DNA of 64,000 nucleotides, taken from positions 558,001-622,000 of the forward strand of contig CAJNOJ010000012.1 of assembly GCA_905250025.1 (NCBI GenBank), read 5' to 3'. The stretch comes from Adineta ricciae (lineage: Eukaryota; Rotifera; Eurotatoria; Adinetida; Adinetidae). A program made the translations under genes and the position numbers. Below, piece after piece: positions 1-13,278 of this stretch (position 1 is its first letter; each line of letters starts with the position of its first letter). The notes beneath the pieces were generated by a model. That model worked only from the letters and a program-made list of their open reading frames with translations, was not told where the DNA came from and did no database searches.

Positions 1-2043
1 AAAATGTCTTATGTACAAATCATCGATAGCATTTGTTCACATGGCAGCTTTCGATCATTTTAACATTAATGCTATCATCAATTCTCTTTTTTTTTTGATT
101 TTCTTATAATTATATAAAATATTAAATTAGTTTTCAATTATATTTGATAATTAAATTAATTTTAATAATAGACACAATTCGATTAAAGATAAATAGAAGC
201 GAAAGATAGTCTTGGTCAGATCAAATGTGAGATATAAATCAAACGATTTTTATTCATTAATTCAAGAGAAATAAATGTCACTTACGTATTCCTTTTTGTG
301 AAATCATGTGAACAAAGCGATTGACAACGTACCATGTCCAATCGATCTGTCTTCAATAGTTGTCATTTTAACGCTAGAATTACTTTCTTTAAACCGACAA
401 TTCTTTTCCTTCTAGCTGATCTCAAACAACAATTCATATGCGTCGCATCTCTTGTCAATGTTCTATATGAAGAAAATCCTTTTCTTGTGGCTCTAGATAC
501 ATTGTATGGGAGCAACATACATCGACTTTTGTTTATTGTCTGCATGATGCGTTCGTAGAATTTAAACTTCATAAACAATCAAACGATGGAAAACAAGGAA
601 ACGGCAGAGATATCTCTTGTTCGCTGATCGAGCACTATGATGATAATAGCATCTCCCTCACACATACACACATGGGATCGTTTCTCCTTCTCTCCCTCGC
701 ACTTCGATTAAATCCATTGCATCGCGCAATCGTTTGCAGTCGTCATCAGTTGTCGACTCCATGCACATTCTTATATATATATATAGATAGATAAATTCGC
801 GATAAAGAATAAAAGAGACGAGAAGATCGCTCATTCTGGTTGCGCCAACCAAAAGTAGTTGCATGCGGATGATGTTAATCAACGGAGACAACGAGTGCAC
901 ATCTCATTCGATCACGCATTCCGCTTCGGTGGGAATCCATAAGAGAAGAAGAGAGAAAGAAAAAAAAAGAAAAACGTCCATTTAGATACTCTTCGTTCTC
1001 ATCTCCCTTCAATATCTATTCCGCTGGTCCATTTATAGATTATATCAGTTTTTTTTTTCTGCTATTCCATGACTAGATAACAGCACTTGACGCGGTAGTG
1101 AACTTGGACTAACTAGTATACATACATATATATTGAATCAACATATTGCAGACAACTTCATATTATTCTAACACGATCGTGTATTCAATAGGGGAAAGCA
1201 AGGAGAAACAAGGCAAATTAATAATGTTGATCGAGCATGATGTTTCGCCTTCTCTCTTTTATTATAAAGGAATGATTCAGGTTAATGTTAGTAACATTCA
1301 AGTCTATGAAAGCAAGTTGTTAATTAAAGAGGAAATAACAACAAATCATTTATTCGAAGGCATTGAATTCGTTCGATAGAGGATAAATATCATTAAAATA
1401 TCTGAAAAGTTCATTCTCGAACAATTCAATCAAATAATAGTTCATTGAAAGCGATATAAATATTGATCAAAGTAGAAAGAACATCAGCTAAATGATTGCA
1501 TCATATGCATGATTAACAATATTTTCCATCAGTTAGAATTCATGTGCTGTTAATTAAATTCTATCATGCATTCAGTTATTTCAAATATCAAAAGTTAGAG
1601 TTGATGATTTGTGTTTCTCTATAGAAGCACAATTTTACTTATATATGCAACGAATTGAGTGCAAGTCGAGTTCAAAGAGCAGTCTGAAATATAAAGGTAA
1701 AATGTTTCCATTGAAGTCTTTAGTGAGACAATATAATTTGTAAAGGTAGACATGTGAATATCAAAAGAGTTTTATCGCGTGGAAACAACTGATGAAAATA
1801 CATATACGTATGCGTACGACATAGTCATCATCGTCACCATACTTCTTGAGAGAAACGTTATGAATATCAAGAGTATCTTCATCATTTTGGGTGGCCCTTC
1901 ACTCATGTTTGTCACATGGTGCCATATTAATAAGTTCATTTTACAGTGCGACAGACAATGTTTCTTGATGTATTTCATTTGAATTTTTTATTTTATTTCA
2001 ATTCGTGTCGACAAATCTTTTCAATATGAAAACAACGAAAATG
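1..2043. other. Intergenic, no gene recognised
   Basis: About 2 kb of AT-rich DNA. Short open frames exist here (for example 334-558, 658-900 and 1779-1982 on either strand), but none shows a domain, a signal peptide or splice-linked continuation. A short TA/TAGA microsatellite lies near 773-792. It probably holds the downstream flank of the minus-strand receptor gene at 2044. Confidence 0.6.
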
Positions 2044-3472
2044 TTATGTTTTACCCCATAATGGTTCTTGTTTGTTGTGTTCGATTAGTATTGATCGTTT
2101 CATTTGTTCCAAAACACCTTCCACTAGATCTTGATGTTTGCTGTTATTTGCATAGATGTGGCTCGAATATTTAATCAGATCAAGAACTACTTCGATTAAT
2201 CGAGAAAAGCGACGTATCGAATCATCATAACCATATCGGTATGTCATATATTTCCATAACAGTTCGACGTAGGCAGTTTGACTTCCCAATAAACAGTAAG
2301 TGCCATGTAAGAAGCTATTATTCTGGAAGTTTTCTATCTTATGTACGAGAAAACAATTGGATGAGAATGCAAGGATCATTAACGTAAGTTTAACAATAGT
2401 TAAATCAGCGTCAAGTCGTTGATCAATTCGTAAAGTTTGCTCCATCATATCAGATCCATAAACCAAAGCAAATGCGTCTATACACTGAGAACTACGAGTC
2501 ATACCGGTGACACGAAAGAGTACAGTTAAGTAGAAAGCAGCCACACAAGGTAAATTCCGCTCGAAAAGAGAAGTTTGTTCACCAGCAGTCAATGTTCTAA
2601 AGTCAGGTGAGGCACTAATGAATGATTGGATGGATTTATACACGAAAGTGGTTATTTCACGGACATTGGCTAATTTCAAAGCCATATCTGACGTTGACGA
2701 AGACGAAATAAATAATTGTTTTACATAACAATTGATTGGTGATACGTCTGTGTAAGTATCATATGCATGAACAATATTCGAAAGTAAAGTCCATTCCACA
2801 TTGTCGAGTAATGATCGATTATTTCTTGATGAATCCGATCCGAACAATCGCACAATAGACTACAATAGAAAGACGAGTTTTCTCATTTATCAATCATGAT
2901 AGGAAAATATGAGAAAATTCTACAAGGCAGTATAGTTGTTAAGTTTTAACTGTAACTCATGATGTCTAGATGGGATATTTATCAGAAAGAATCTACTGTT
3001 TAACTTATACATACTCTTTCTTGATCACATATGGACACTTGATTGGATTTGGACTGTATTCTCGATACATTTGTTTTCCTTGACTGAATTTCTTTACGAA
3101 TTAAATATGTATCCATACCCATTGTGAAACATTTGGTAAGACGACAGGCTGAACAAGTACGTCGAGTATAGACATTTATTTCACATAGTTTATTGCACAC
3201 ACATGGACGAACACGCTGAAAAATATATGTACACATAAGACTGATGTCCCATGGGACCATTAACGAATACAAACATCAGGATGAACGCTATTTCGACGAA
3301 AAAACATCTTACATGATTGACAAGCAAGTGCACCATAATTGAAAATATTCGCTTTGTCGCCACATATTTGACAGATATTTGACTTGATCATATTGCCTTC
3401 ATGCATTCGAGTTTTTGAGTCATCAGTACACAGTGATGGCAACGATGCAGATAAATGTCGTTTCGAGGACAT
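2044..3472 (-). CDS. Nuclear-receptor-like transcription factor (three exons)
   Basis: Predicted ligand-regulated, DNA-binding transcription factor of the nuclear. Exon 1 (3275-3472) starts at ATG 3472 and carries the first zinc finger, Cys34-x2-Cys37-x13-Cys51-x2-Cys54, with P-box CQSCKMFFRR. A 59-bp phase-0 intron follows. Exon 2 (3015-3215) carries finger two, Cys71-x5-Cys77-x9-Cys87-x2-Cys90, ending CRLTKC. Its donor is GTATGT. Exon 3 (2044-2859) encodes about 270 mainly helical residues in the ligand-binding-domain position. The three exons join in frame to about 404 residues. The LBD is strongly divergent, so no subfamily is proposed. It is paralogous to the gene at 7043-8478: the exon boundaries coincide and both end in a LWGK motif. 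Exon edges are inferred from splice signals and from agreement between the two paralogues. Confidence 0.85.
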
Positions 3473-6400
3473 CTAACTACGCTTTTTTTTTCTCTAAAAA
3501 GATTACGCATTAAAGACACCCAGATGAGATATAATATAGAAAATCTCAGTCCCCCTGTTTATGTGATGGTGGATACTGTGGAAATCTTTGTGATTTTTAA
3601 GAAAAGGGACTGAAAAAGATTTACAAAACGTGCACACTAATAGGATGGCTTATCTTACTTAATGCATATTGGTTACTCTGTGCAATCATGTAAATTTGAC
3701 ACCACTATTAGTAAGTAATCAAAACTGATAGTTTTCCACTTCTCTCCAAGACAAATTCGATTTAGTTGGTACGCTAATGATACGCAAATTATTGCTTACT
3801 TCTAGGCAAGTCATAAATATAAGGACTATGTATGACTTTCATGCATTGTCTATTTCAAGTATCTGTTTTCTAAAATATCGTTGTGATAAGCGCTCTAGAA
3901 TGTATTTGAATTTCGATATTTGAACGAGATGGCATTCAATGGAATCTTTCGTCAAAAGAGGGAATATCTCGCAAATTCTATTATAATCAGTAGAAAAACC
4001 AGCGATGGAAAGTAAGGTAATTATATTTACCATTTTACTGAAAAAGCGAGAAAAACCTGTTAGAAACAGCAATCCTGATAAGGGAAAAGCTTTCTAGGTT
4101 CTGTAGTATCAGAGATACTCTAAAATAACATGTAGCTCTGTCGATGGTTTTAACAATCTTGAAGATATCAGTAAGCTATATAGAAATTAGACGAGGTACT
4201 AAACCGCCACCATACTGCTTATGATATTAGCCCTACGCCTTGCAAACATAGTATAAAAGTTAAACGGAATACGCATTAGTTACTATTAATAGGAACTGGC
4301 TAGTTGTAGAACGTATCGTATCTCACTTCTTTATGTAGATTTTACGAATAGACTTCGAGTGGCCAGAAGTGCTATGAAACTATCTTATTGATAAATACTT
4401 TCAGAAAAGATATCTCCGACAAAAAGCGACGTTTCAAAAGCTGCGAATATAGATAAATTATTGCCTTGCTCTAAGAATATCAGAGTAACTTACAGTAATA
4501 AAACCGAAGAAATTTACTGAGGTGTAGACAATGGCGTTATTGTCGTATATCGTAATAAATTCTTATATGTAAGTGGATATGTTTCGCTATACCATTATTC
4601 TTTCCTCCCTTCCTTCGTTTCTTTTTTCACTGAGAGTCATGAGGATACTAGATGTCAAAATAACATTTTGTCTTTCGTATTCATTCTATTGGTTTCTCTA
4701 ATAAACAGGAGTCAAGAATTTAGTCTCTGTCTACAAACGTAAAAACGATATTGTGTTTTAAGAGTCCAAAAAGCATTTCCTTCTTCACTGTGCAAAATTG
4801 TAACCATAATATGCAACAAAACAAAAAATGACAGATCTTTTATGATTACATTTGCGCTTTAAACGTATCACTCAAGAATAATTATACAAAAAAGAAATGC
4901 ACAAGAATATTTGCCCATTTTTATCTGTTCCCCTCATACATTCAGCCATTATTCGATGAAGACGTGCTATCTATTATAGCGTGCAAGAGTACGAATCAAT
5001 ATTACATTTTTATAGCCTCGTGTAGTCTTATTCTGACTTGTATTTCGCTCGTTAACATGCCACATATAACTAACCTAAAAGCGGTATGTACTTGATATAG
5101 AATTCTTTTTTGCAAATATTATTGCATTGCTCACTCATCGTGCAAAGAATACGTACCATTTGCTCTAAGCATTTCGGACGTTTTACCTAGTATGATATTC
5201 GATCGCAATTTAAAAGACATATCAATAACTCAATAAATTCCATGAAAGGAGTATAAGGTCAGATGTTAATATGCTACGTGAACTAATTGTACGTTGATTA
5301 CAACTGTGTAGATAGATGATCAACATTTGCCTTTTGAAATTGTAGTCTACGCGTTCTCACAAATGGTAAGATAAGAAAATTTGTTTGAAATCTTTATTTA
5401 GTGTGCTATATTAAAAAAACAGTTAGATTTTTACAAAAAATAGGATAAGATCATATTGACAAGCGAGTGCACCATTTTTGAAAATATTGACCTTTGGTCA
5501 ACTTTGTGATACCCAGTTGATACTGCCAGATACCTTGCATTTTCCAAAACTGCATCGGAATTGGAGTGTGTTGACCAAGACCAATGCAGATAAATGTCGC
5601 TTCTACGGCATCCGACTGAGCTGTTGAACTTACTAAAACAATAAACACATCCGTAAGATAAGACAGCTATTTTATTAAAGGCATTGGCTACATAGACTCT
5701 TAGATACGGACTAGCACATCCATCTTCGAATGTAAATGAATAAAACTGTCTTAATCACTTGCAATTTCTCTCGTTATGGCATGAAAACCACCTACTCAGT
5801 TATTCGTTTTTTGTTTCGAAATGACGGGGAATCGCGTTGCTAAGTCAAATCAATAGTAAGAATATTTTTTTTATAATCAATTTAATTCGATAGACAGATG
5901 TTTAAACTATCATTTCTCAATAAATAGCTGTATATAAGGTGCAGATCACGATATTTACCTGAGCTCTATGCTACTAGAAGATGAGAAATAATTTTGCTCA
6001 ATGGACATACCGGTAAGGTTTTTTCATGATATTCTTAACTTTTAACTGAAGGTGTGCGATGTTTTAAAGTAGTAGATCGCTAGGGCAGAAATATTTGCAT
6101 TCAAATATATTCAAATATCAGAACAATTGTAAATAATAGCACGGACTGATTCATACAACAGTAAGAGCGAATAGTTAATCGCCGGCATAATTTATACAAC
6201 AACTGAATTTTCAATTCTTGTGAAGGTCAAGAGGTACAGATATAAGGGAGCTGTTCCAGATAAAGCCGAATAACAATGAAAACAAGGTTAAAACTGACTC
6301 ACATTTCTTCGTTTTCATAATGATGTTAATGAAAACGATATATTGTTGCACTTCATCATTCGTAGTGAAACCATTATGGTTTTTCTATTTAGAGAAACAC

Positions 6401-7042
6401 GCTTTCTATACAACATGCGATTGACGCCTCTCAGACTACTTTTTCTTTATCGAGGTGCATATTATTTTCCTTTAGACAGGTCAACGTAACAATTTTCTGT
6501 TCTCTGATCTAACTGTACAGAATTGAAAGGAAAAAGTAAACTTATGAAGCCGTTTTAGGAAAGATAAAACACAGTTTGGTATATATCTACATGCATGTTT
6601 ATGTAACCGTTCATGTATATAGAGCGAAGGGAAAGCGATATTTTGTTTCTTGTGAATATATGGCGATTAAACTAAAGACGTTCGATGTGATCATCAACAA
6701 TATCATAGAACCAATGGATCATGCTCTAGAAAGTGACTGTGAGACACTATTCTAATACTAATATATTGTACGAAAGATAAAAATAATTAGTATCAAGCTT
6801 GGATTAATTATTTAATTGCCTCTCAAACCAATAAGTGATTAGCATTGTGTATTTGGTGCATAAACATTAGACAAATTTTTTTAAATAATTACTTTATTGA
6901 CTCAAACAAGAAACTTCATACATCCTTAAGAATCTACTCTCCAAAAAGCAGAATATCTTACTTTTATATCCTTTTTCGAATAACTAACAAAACAACAATA
7001 TATAGTAACACAAGAAAGTCAATATAAGTTTTGGCAAAGACA
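3473..7042. other. Gene-poor stretch between two nuclear receptors
   Basis: About 3.6 kb with no intact gene recognised. It contains the nuclear-receptor relic at 5451-5611. A minus-strand open frame at 3839-4072 (77 codons) has no recognisable domain and is not called. The rest shows no repeats or RNA genes that I could identify by eye. Confidence 0.55.
5451..5611 (-). pseudogene. Relic of nuclear-receptor DNA-binding exon
   Basis: On the minus strand this stretch aligns by eye with exon 1 of the receptor gene at 3275-3472. At the start end it shares the ATG at 5611 followed by a KRHLSA-like peptide. At the other end it shares the segment around the second cysteine pair (bases near 5455-5490 match those near 3312-3350). 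The copy is broken: codon 3 after the ATG is TAG, and the middle, including the first cysteine pair, is scrambled or deleted. No second finger or LBD exon was found downstream. It is a decayed third member of the local receptor cluster. Confidence 0.7.
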
Positions 7043-8478
7043 CTAATCTTTTCCCCATAATGAAATCGGTTCATTTTGATTGCTAATCAGTAATTTCTTT
7101 GTATTTTCAATAATACCGTTGACTAGGGCTTGATAAGCCCTATTTGCCATGTAGATGTTCGCTGAAGTCTCGATTAAATTAAGACACACTGCCATTAGAC
7201 GAGTAAAACGAACTGCTGAAACATAATAACCGTAGTTATAAACCATATATTTCCATAAAAGCTCCGTATAACTATTTTGGCTTCCTAAGAGTCGATGTGT
7301 ACCACACAGCAGACTATCATTATATTTTCCGTTCTTACTATCGATGATTGAGCAATTCGATGAAAATGCTAGAATAATCAGCATGACTTTTACAATGTTT
7401 GGATCGTTATCCAGTTGCTGATAAAAACGAACAGCTTGTTGTATAACACTTAGACCATACATCGAGATTAAGTTTTTCATGCAAAGATAATTGTGAATGG
7501 TGTCTAAATCACGCAGAACTGCAATTGTATACAAAGGTGTAATACCATTGAAGTTACGTTCGATAAGTGAACATTGTTCATTTACAGTTAATATTCGAAA
7601 ATCAGGCGTAGAATTGAGAATCGATCTTGTTGACAATGAACTAAGAACGACAATTTTGAGGAGATTCCTTGTATTGTAATGTGCACTAAGACAGGATGTG
7701 GATAAGCTATGGATAACACGACGAATTTGCGGCAGTGCGTTGTATGTGTTGAATGCGTGAGCAATGTTTGAAAGCAATTTCTGTTCGGAGTGAAGAAGTT
7801 CGTGTCGAGACTCGCGTGAAAAGTCCAACTTCCACTGTTGAGGCGCAAACTAAATGTAAAACGGTTCATCAATTAAACATTTTGACAAAGGTGTGTTAAA
7901 ATTCTACATAAAAAGAAGACAGGCCGTTCATCCTGGCTTATCAGTTAAAGTCAAAGTTCAAGTCATAATACTAAATAAGTGCCGTCGACCTTCTTCAAGC
8001 TACACAATACTGATGAAATACTACGTAATCTTTGCATTCATACCGTTTCTTGTTTAATTAATACAGAATTTTTTGAATTCAAATCAAATAATGGTGAATG
8101 TTTTGTTCGTTGTTGTTCCTGTTTGCGGATCAAATCTGAACTCATTCCGACTAGCAAACATTTAGCTAAGCGGCAATCTGTACATTTTCGTCGTGTTTTC
8201 ATATTGATTTCACACGAGTTGCTAAAAAGGCATGGACGAATAGTCTATAATAGAAAACAGATAGTAGCCATGAGAAGAGATGATTATTATAGGCAAGTAC
8301 ACACTTTTGACCGACAACCGTGACGACGGAAGAAGGTTTTACATGATTGGCAGGAGAGTGCGCCATAGTTGATGATATATGCTTTGTCACCACACACTTG
8401 ACAATGACGTAGCCGGGACGAGTGTTTTCGTTGTCTCTGAGGTTTTTCGCAATTCTTTTGAACTATTAATTGAGACAT
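7043..8478 (-). CDS. Nuclear-receptor-like transcription factor (three exons)
   Basis: Second intact receptor, same architecture as the gene at 2044-3472. Exon 1 (8305-8478, ATG at 8478) has Cys26-x2-Cys29-x13-Cys43-x2-Cys46 and P-box CQSCKTFFRR. Exon 2 (8044-8244) supplies finger two, with Cys63, 69, 79 and 82 in the C-x5-C-x9-C-x2-C spacing, followed by CRLAKC. Exon 3 (7043-7849) is the divergent ligand-binding region. The introns are 60 bp and about 194 bp, all phase 0, and the product is about 393 residues. Exon 2 is not a long ATG-initiated frame, so it is easy to miss. The two paralogues share the LSNI motif early in exon 3, the AFSSNC motif, and a LWGK ending. The DNA target and ligand cannot be inferred. 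Confidence 0.83.
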
Positions 8479-11400
8479 CCTATTTATGCTACTGGGCGAT
8501 CTACACGAGAAATTTTAATATGACAACATTTACAATGCACTTTTAGTCAGAAAAGCTGATAGACAGAGGTAACTGCAGCACTTATAATTAGCTCTAATAA
8601 AGTCACATTACGTACGAAATATTTTTCGAATGCGTTCTAAATTACTCGCATGAGAATAATATGACATCCAAGTAGCGTTTTCCTCATCATGTATCTGTTT
8701 GCAAATGCTTTCTGATAGGAACTGAGCCAGCGGAAGTGTATACTAATTTTCCTTAAAGATCTTAATATTGTCGTAAAGTTACTAAGTTTATTTATGATTT
8801 TTGCAGTTTACTTGTCGCCAGTGCTGCTTTACATCGGAATTTTCACTTAGTAAACATGAGAGAAAAGTTGACATTTTTTGTGTCCTGCAATTCACGCCCG
8901 TTTATCAAATGCAACATTCTGCTTAATGGTTCGTCGAGCTGCTGCTTTACAGTGTTTGAAAGAAATTAACACACATATACATGTCACAATTAAAAAATGA
9001 ACTCTACCATAAATACACGGCTGGAATGGTGTGTATGCATTTTATCTAATATGTTTTCTGAGGTATATAACCTGTCTGGCAGGTTTACTCATTTTTGACA
9101 AGCAGCTTTATTGCAAAAATATTAACTGGTAGCGCTTGCTGATGCAGACTCGCTTAACTCCAGCCAAAGAAATAAAAAATATATATCCTAGCTATCTCAA
9201 CTGAAAAAGTTCTACATTCCGAATGAACTGTTTTAAATAAACTAATCGTTAGGACAAATCAATGGATTCCTTTAGGAACGATTTTTCGCTTGCAATCCGC
9301 CTTATTCGAAAATCTATTAAACATCAAGAGTCTCGACTCAAGAATCTTATTCTTTACACTCATGAGAAGTCTTACAAACTGACGTTCACTCACGATCAGC
9401 CGTTACAATCTATATCTTCTTCTCGACCATACACAATATATTTAGTTGCATTTTTAACGCAGAAGAATAAATTTTCCGATGATGAATCGAATTTCTAGAC
9501 TTGCTACTTGATTAAGCGATCATGGAAAGTGTCGAATTTTTCCACTTAAACTTTGCACATTCATTCCCAGACTACAATTTTTACCATAAGTTCTCGAGTA
9601 TCAGTCATATAAGTAGTACTATTGCATCTCACTCCTACTCAATCCATCCTTTTCCGTATGATCCTCTTTGCAGGTAGAGAAAGAATCTTTCTTTAATCTG
9701 ACCCTATGGTTCAGTGTAGAGGCGGCGCCAGAATTAGCGATTTAGGGGAGCTCAGACCGTTCAAGCCCACCCTTGGCATCTCCACTAGTTCAGTGTTCTT
9801 CTGACCTGACCCCGTCAACTAGCCTCGAGCCTCAAAAATCTTCCAAACGATGTTTTATGAAGTTTTGAGTATTTTCAAAAAAAAGGTTGCTTTGACATTT
9901 TACCCAGACACAAACTTTTTCTCCCCTATCACTCTCCTTTCAGTCAAGGAAAAAAAATTCTACTACTAATTCGAAAAAGTTTGAACTGAATTAAATTCCG
10001 TCTCAAGTAATATACAGTAGTGGCCAAATGTTCCGACTCCAGATGATTTCGGCTATCAGTGTGAACCTAGCACGACGATACGGTCTGTTAGCTAAAGAAA
10101 TTTTTATGAAATAAGTTCCGTCCATAAAAAATTACACCATTCTAGTCAGAATTAAACCCTACATCGGGTGATGATAGTTTCATGTACGGGATAAACTTTG
10201 AAAAAAATGTTACCTACATCTTAATTATTTTTCTGCATAGGAGACAAAACTCTAAAAAGACTTTTTTCAAAGTTTGTTCTGTAAACAAAACTCTCATCTT
10301 TCGATGCATAACTAAATTCTGAGTCGAATGCTGCAATTTTCATGGGTGGGGCTTATTTAGTAAAAAAGTTTTTAGCTAACACATCGTTTCGTCGTGCAAT
10401 AAGCTTCACACTAATATTTTGCCTATTGCAGATGCTGGAAGCCCGAAAATTTCTATACATGTGCCCCTTAAAGAATGCAGATCAGAGTCACAATTCTGAC
10501 TCGATTGATTCGATACAAGAAGAACTGTGAGGAGTGTGCACGAATGACATCTATTACTTCTTTGAGATTCATAACTCTATAAAATATGAAAGCTGTATGT
10601 CAACTATTGGCTCATTATGTAGCGCTGCATTTCAGATATCCACGCAATGAATTTGACAAAACTTCATCAATTCTTTCTAGAACTGTAGTCATTAGGTTGT
10701 AATTTTGGTTATGAACAGAAATCGTATGTGTCTTTTTAAGAGAATAACGCAATAGAAATTCAGTAGATGAACCTCGAATTCTAAGAAAAGTTTACACTTA
10801 GCATGATTGTTGGTGTTTACAAGTTTCATAAGAAAATTATCGAGTGACAGAAAATGGCAAAGCTTATGAATTCATGGGATTGATGACTAAAATTGGAAAA
10901 CATCCAGAAAAGAAAGTTTTCGAGCAAATGAATTGATATCTTGAATAACAAGAAACTATACGATTGACTCTAACTCCATGCCGAACTATAAGGACTTAAT
11001 CATATATCTGATAAAATGCAGTGCAAATTTTGCACTGTCAAATGAAGTACTGAATCCTTTTTAAGCTAGAAAGCCAGACACAACAACAAATCTTATCTAT
11101 CATAATTCTCTTTGCATCGAAGCAATCGAGTCGAAATTGTGGCTCTAATCTGCATTCTTCAGAGAGTATATACATACAAATTTTCAGGTTTCTAGTATCT
11201 ACAATACCCGAAATCCTCTAGGATAGGAACTTTTGGTTACTACCATAACTTACACTTACAAGAGAAAAGCATATTCAATTCCAGAGTATTTGGAGAAAGA
11301 GAAAATATCAGACTGATGCTTGACTAGTGTAAGTTATTTACATTGACATAATTTTTAGCTACACGAATTGAAGCCAACTTTTAGGTTCATGTGATCGAAA

Positions 11401-13278
11401 AAAATGGGAGAACTACTTTCACCTGCTTTTATTCTGCTAACTATAGGAATTTGTAGAAAACTATTTCGTTAGGACAATATAATTATGTGTGTTTCAGAAT
11501 GTACTATACCAAGAAGTAAGTAACTGAATATTTGACTGTATTTCGAGAAAAATTTTAAATGAACATACTAATTATCTTTGAATGTCGTTGCGTGTAATAT
11601 TTTTTTGATATGCAGATGGATAAAAGGCTACTACGTGAGATTAAATTATTCATTCCTCTCTTACATCTCCCATGCTAAAGAGACTATTGTTATTATTATG
11701 ACTTTGTTTCCATTCTGTTCCTTTTCCATTTTTTCTCCCTACATGTCAAAGATACTCTTTTGCGTTCTGTCGTTCTCATTCACCTGCCACCCTACTAACT
11801 CAAAATAAGCACATACCATATGAACCAAGGCACTTAAACTCAATTTAAAATTTCAATTATTTGTACTTTAGAATAAATCATGATAGATACAAATGATTAA
11901 TCATTGTGTATTTCCTCACCTCAACACAGATCAGCTACTCCATGCGTAAATTGTCGCACGAAATCATCGTGTACATGTTAACTTCATATATTTTTTGCTT
12001 CGGATATGCTACCAACGATCCTTTTAATAATCGTGTATATGCGTAATTTATATCCATTTTAATTACAGTTTAGTTTTCTAATAATGAGATACAAGATGAC
12101 TTGTTATGCTTGGTCTACTGAAAATAATCTAATACGCATGATGTGCAATTTCGCTCTCTGAATGTTAGAAGAATATTTCCTACACAATACTGAAACTGCG
12201 AACATGTTATAGCTGCAAGTCATCTTTATCTCAAACTGATCTACGATGTCAAAGACTTTCGTTTTTGGTGACAAAAACCATACAGCGATAGTCTTCCTTA
12301 CAAGTTCATAATAACACACAGTATGTTTCAGGCAAATCTCATTCGGCTCTTTTTTTTTATTAAAGCCATGATAGAAAAATGTGGCTATAGCTCAATTATC
12401 TCTGTACCGCTACTGTCTTCAGATTATTTACAACGTAAAACTTATTCTAGAAGATTCTTTTATGATAAACTATTAACTATCGTAATTTTTCACTTTCAGG
12501 GAATAGACGAACCTTTTCTCGTTTTGAACAAGTCTAATTAAAGAAAATCTTTGTCTTCTCAAAGAATGATGAAAAGTATATAACAAGAGTCTCATACAAA
12601 AGGATGAGATACTAGGACACGATGACTGCAACGCTAAAAAAACTCGCAAAACTCTAATATCCATCCAGGTGCGACACCAAAATGAAATTTGCTAAGTGTT
12701 GGTAAAACAGCGTAAATGTCGGAGTTTCACGATTAATTTCAAATAAAAACTGAATAGCATAGAATAAAGATAATTAGGATTTGTTTGTCATCGGTTGATT
12801 TATGCGTTGATGTAGAGACCGCAGGTTGAGCTCCTTCTTCCCATCCTACATCGACTTATGAAGCTACAGATACAAGAAGAAAGAGCACATCTATCATACA
12901 CATAGATGAAATTATACTCTATCGAAGAGTTTTTCTTTTTATTCCTTGTTGCATATTCCATCATGATGATTTGCAGCATATTAAGATGAACGAATGCATA
13001 ATATATTCAAATTTGAAAACGAAATATTAGAAACGAAAATCAAAAAGATACAGATTGCCTAGTGATAACCTGATTGATGATTATTCGTTGCTTGGCGTCT
13101 AACTTTTATAACCATGTCAAGATAGTCATGAAAAAAGAAAGCCGTCAGCAATCTTGATTGTACGTCAAACTTCATCATATCCCACTCAAGACAGATTTGC
13201 TCATGTGACTATTAAAAAAATTTCAATGCATGCAACACATCACAAGAATATCTTTTTCATTTGATATAATCGATCGCA
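8479..13278. other. Gene-poor 4.8 kb with repeat remnants
   Basis: No intact gene recognised. Open frames at 9262-9498, 10342-10530, 11578-11808 and 12104-12541 look like chance. A locally GC-richer patch near 9715-9840 stands out from the AT-rich surroundings and may be a transposon remnant. A fold-back repeat occupies about 10425-11215 (separate entry), and a segment at about 10255-10415 recurs near 37.9 kb. Nothing else was identified. Confidence 0.55.
10425..11215. repeat. Fold-back (inverted-repeat) element
   Basis: The segment at about 10425-10525 pairs as an imperfect inverted repeat with about 11095-11215. For example, the bases around 10467-10515 reappear reverse-complemented at about 11110-11160 with few mismatches. 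The roughly 560-bp spacer has no recognised coding content. The left flank (10255-10415) is a dispersed repeat with another copy at 37880-38036. Terminal ends and a target-site duplication could not be fixed by eye. It is most simply a non-autonomous DNA transposon or fold-back relic. Confidence 0.6.

Noticed and set aside
3839..4072. Minus-strand open frame of 77 codons
   Set aside because: No domain, no homology to the adjacent receptor genes and no partner exons; left as intergenic.
9262..9498. Plus-strand open frame of 78 codons
   Set aside because: No signal peptide, domain or splice partner; size is within chance expectation for this base composition.
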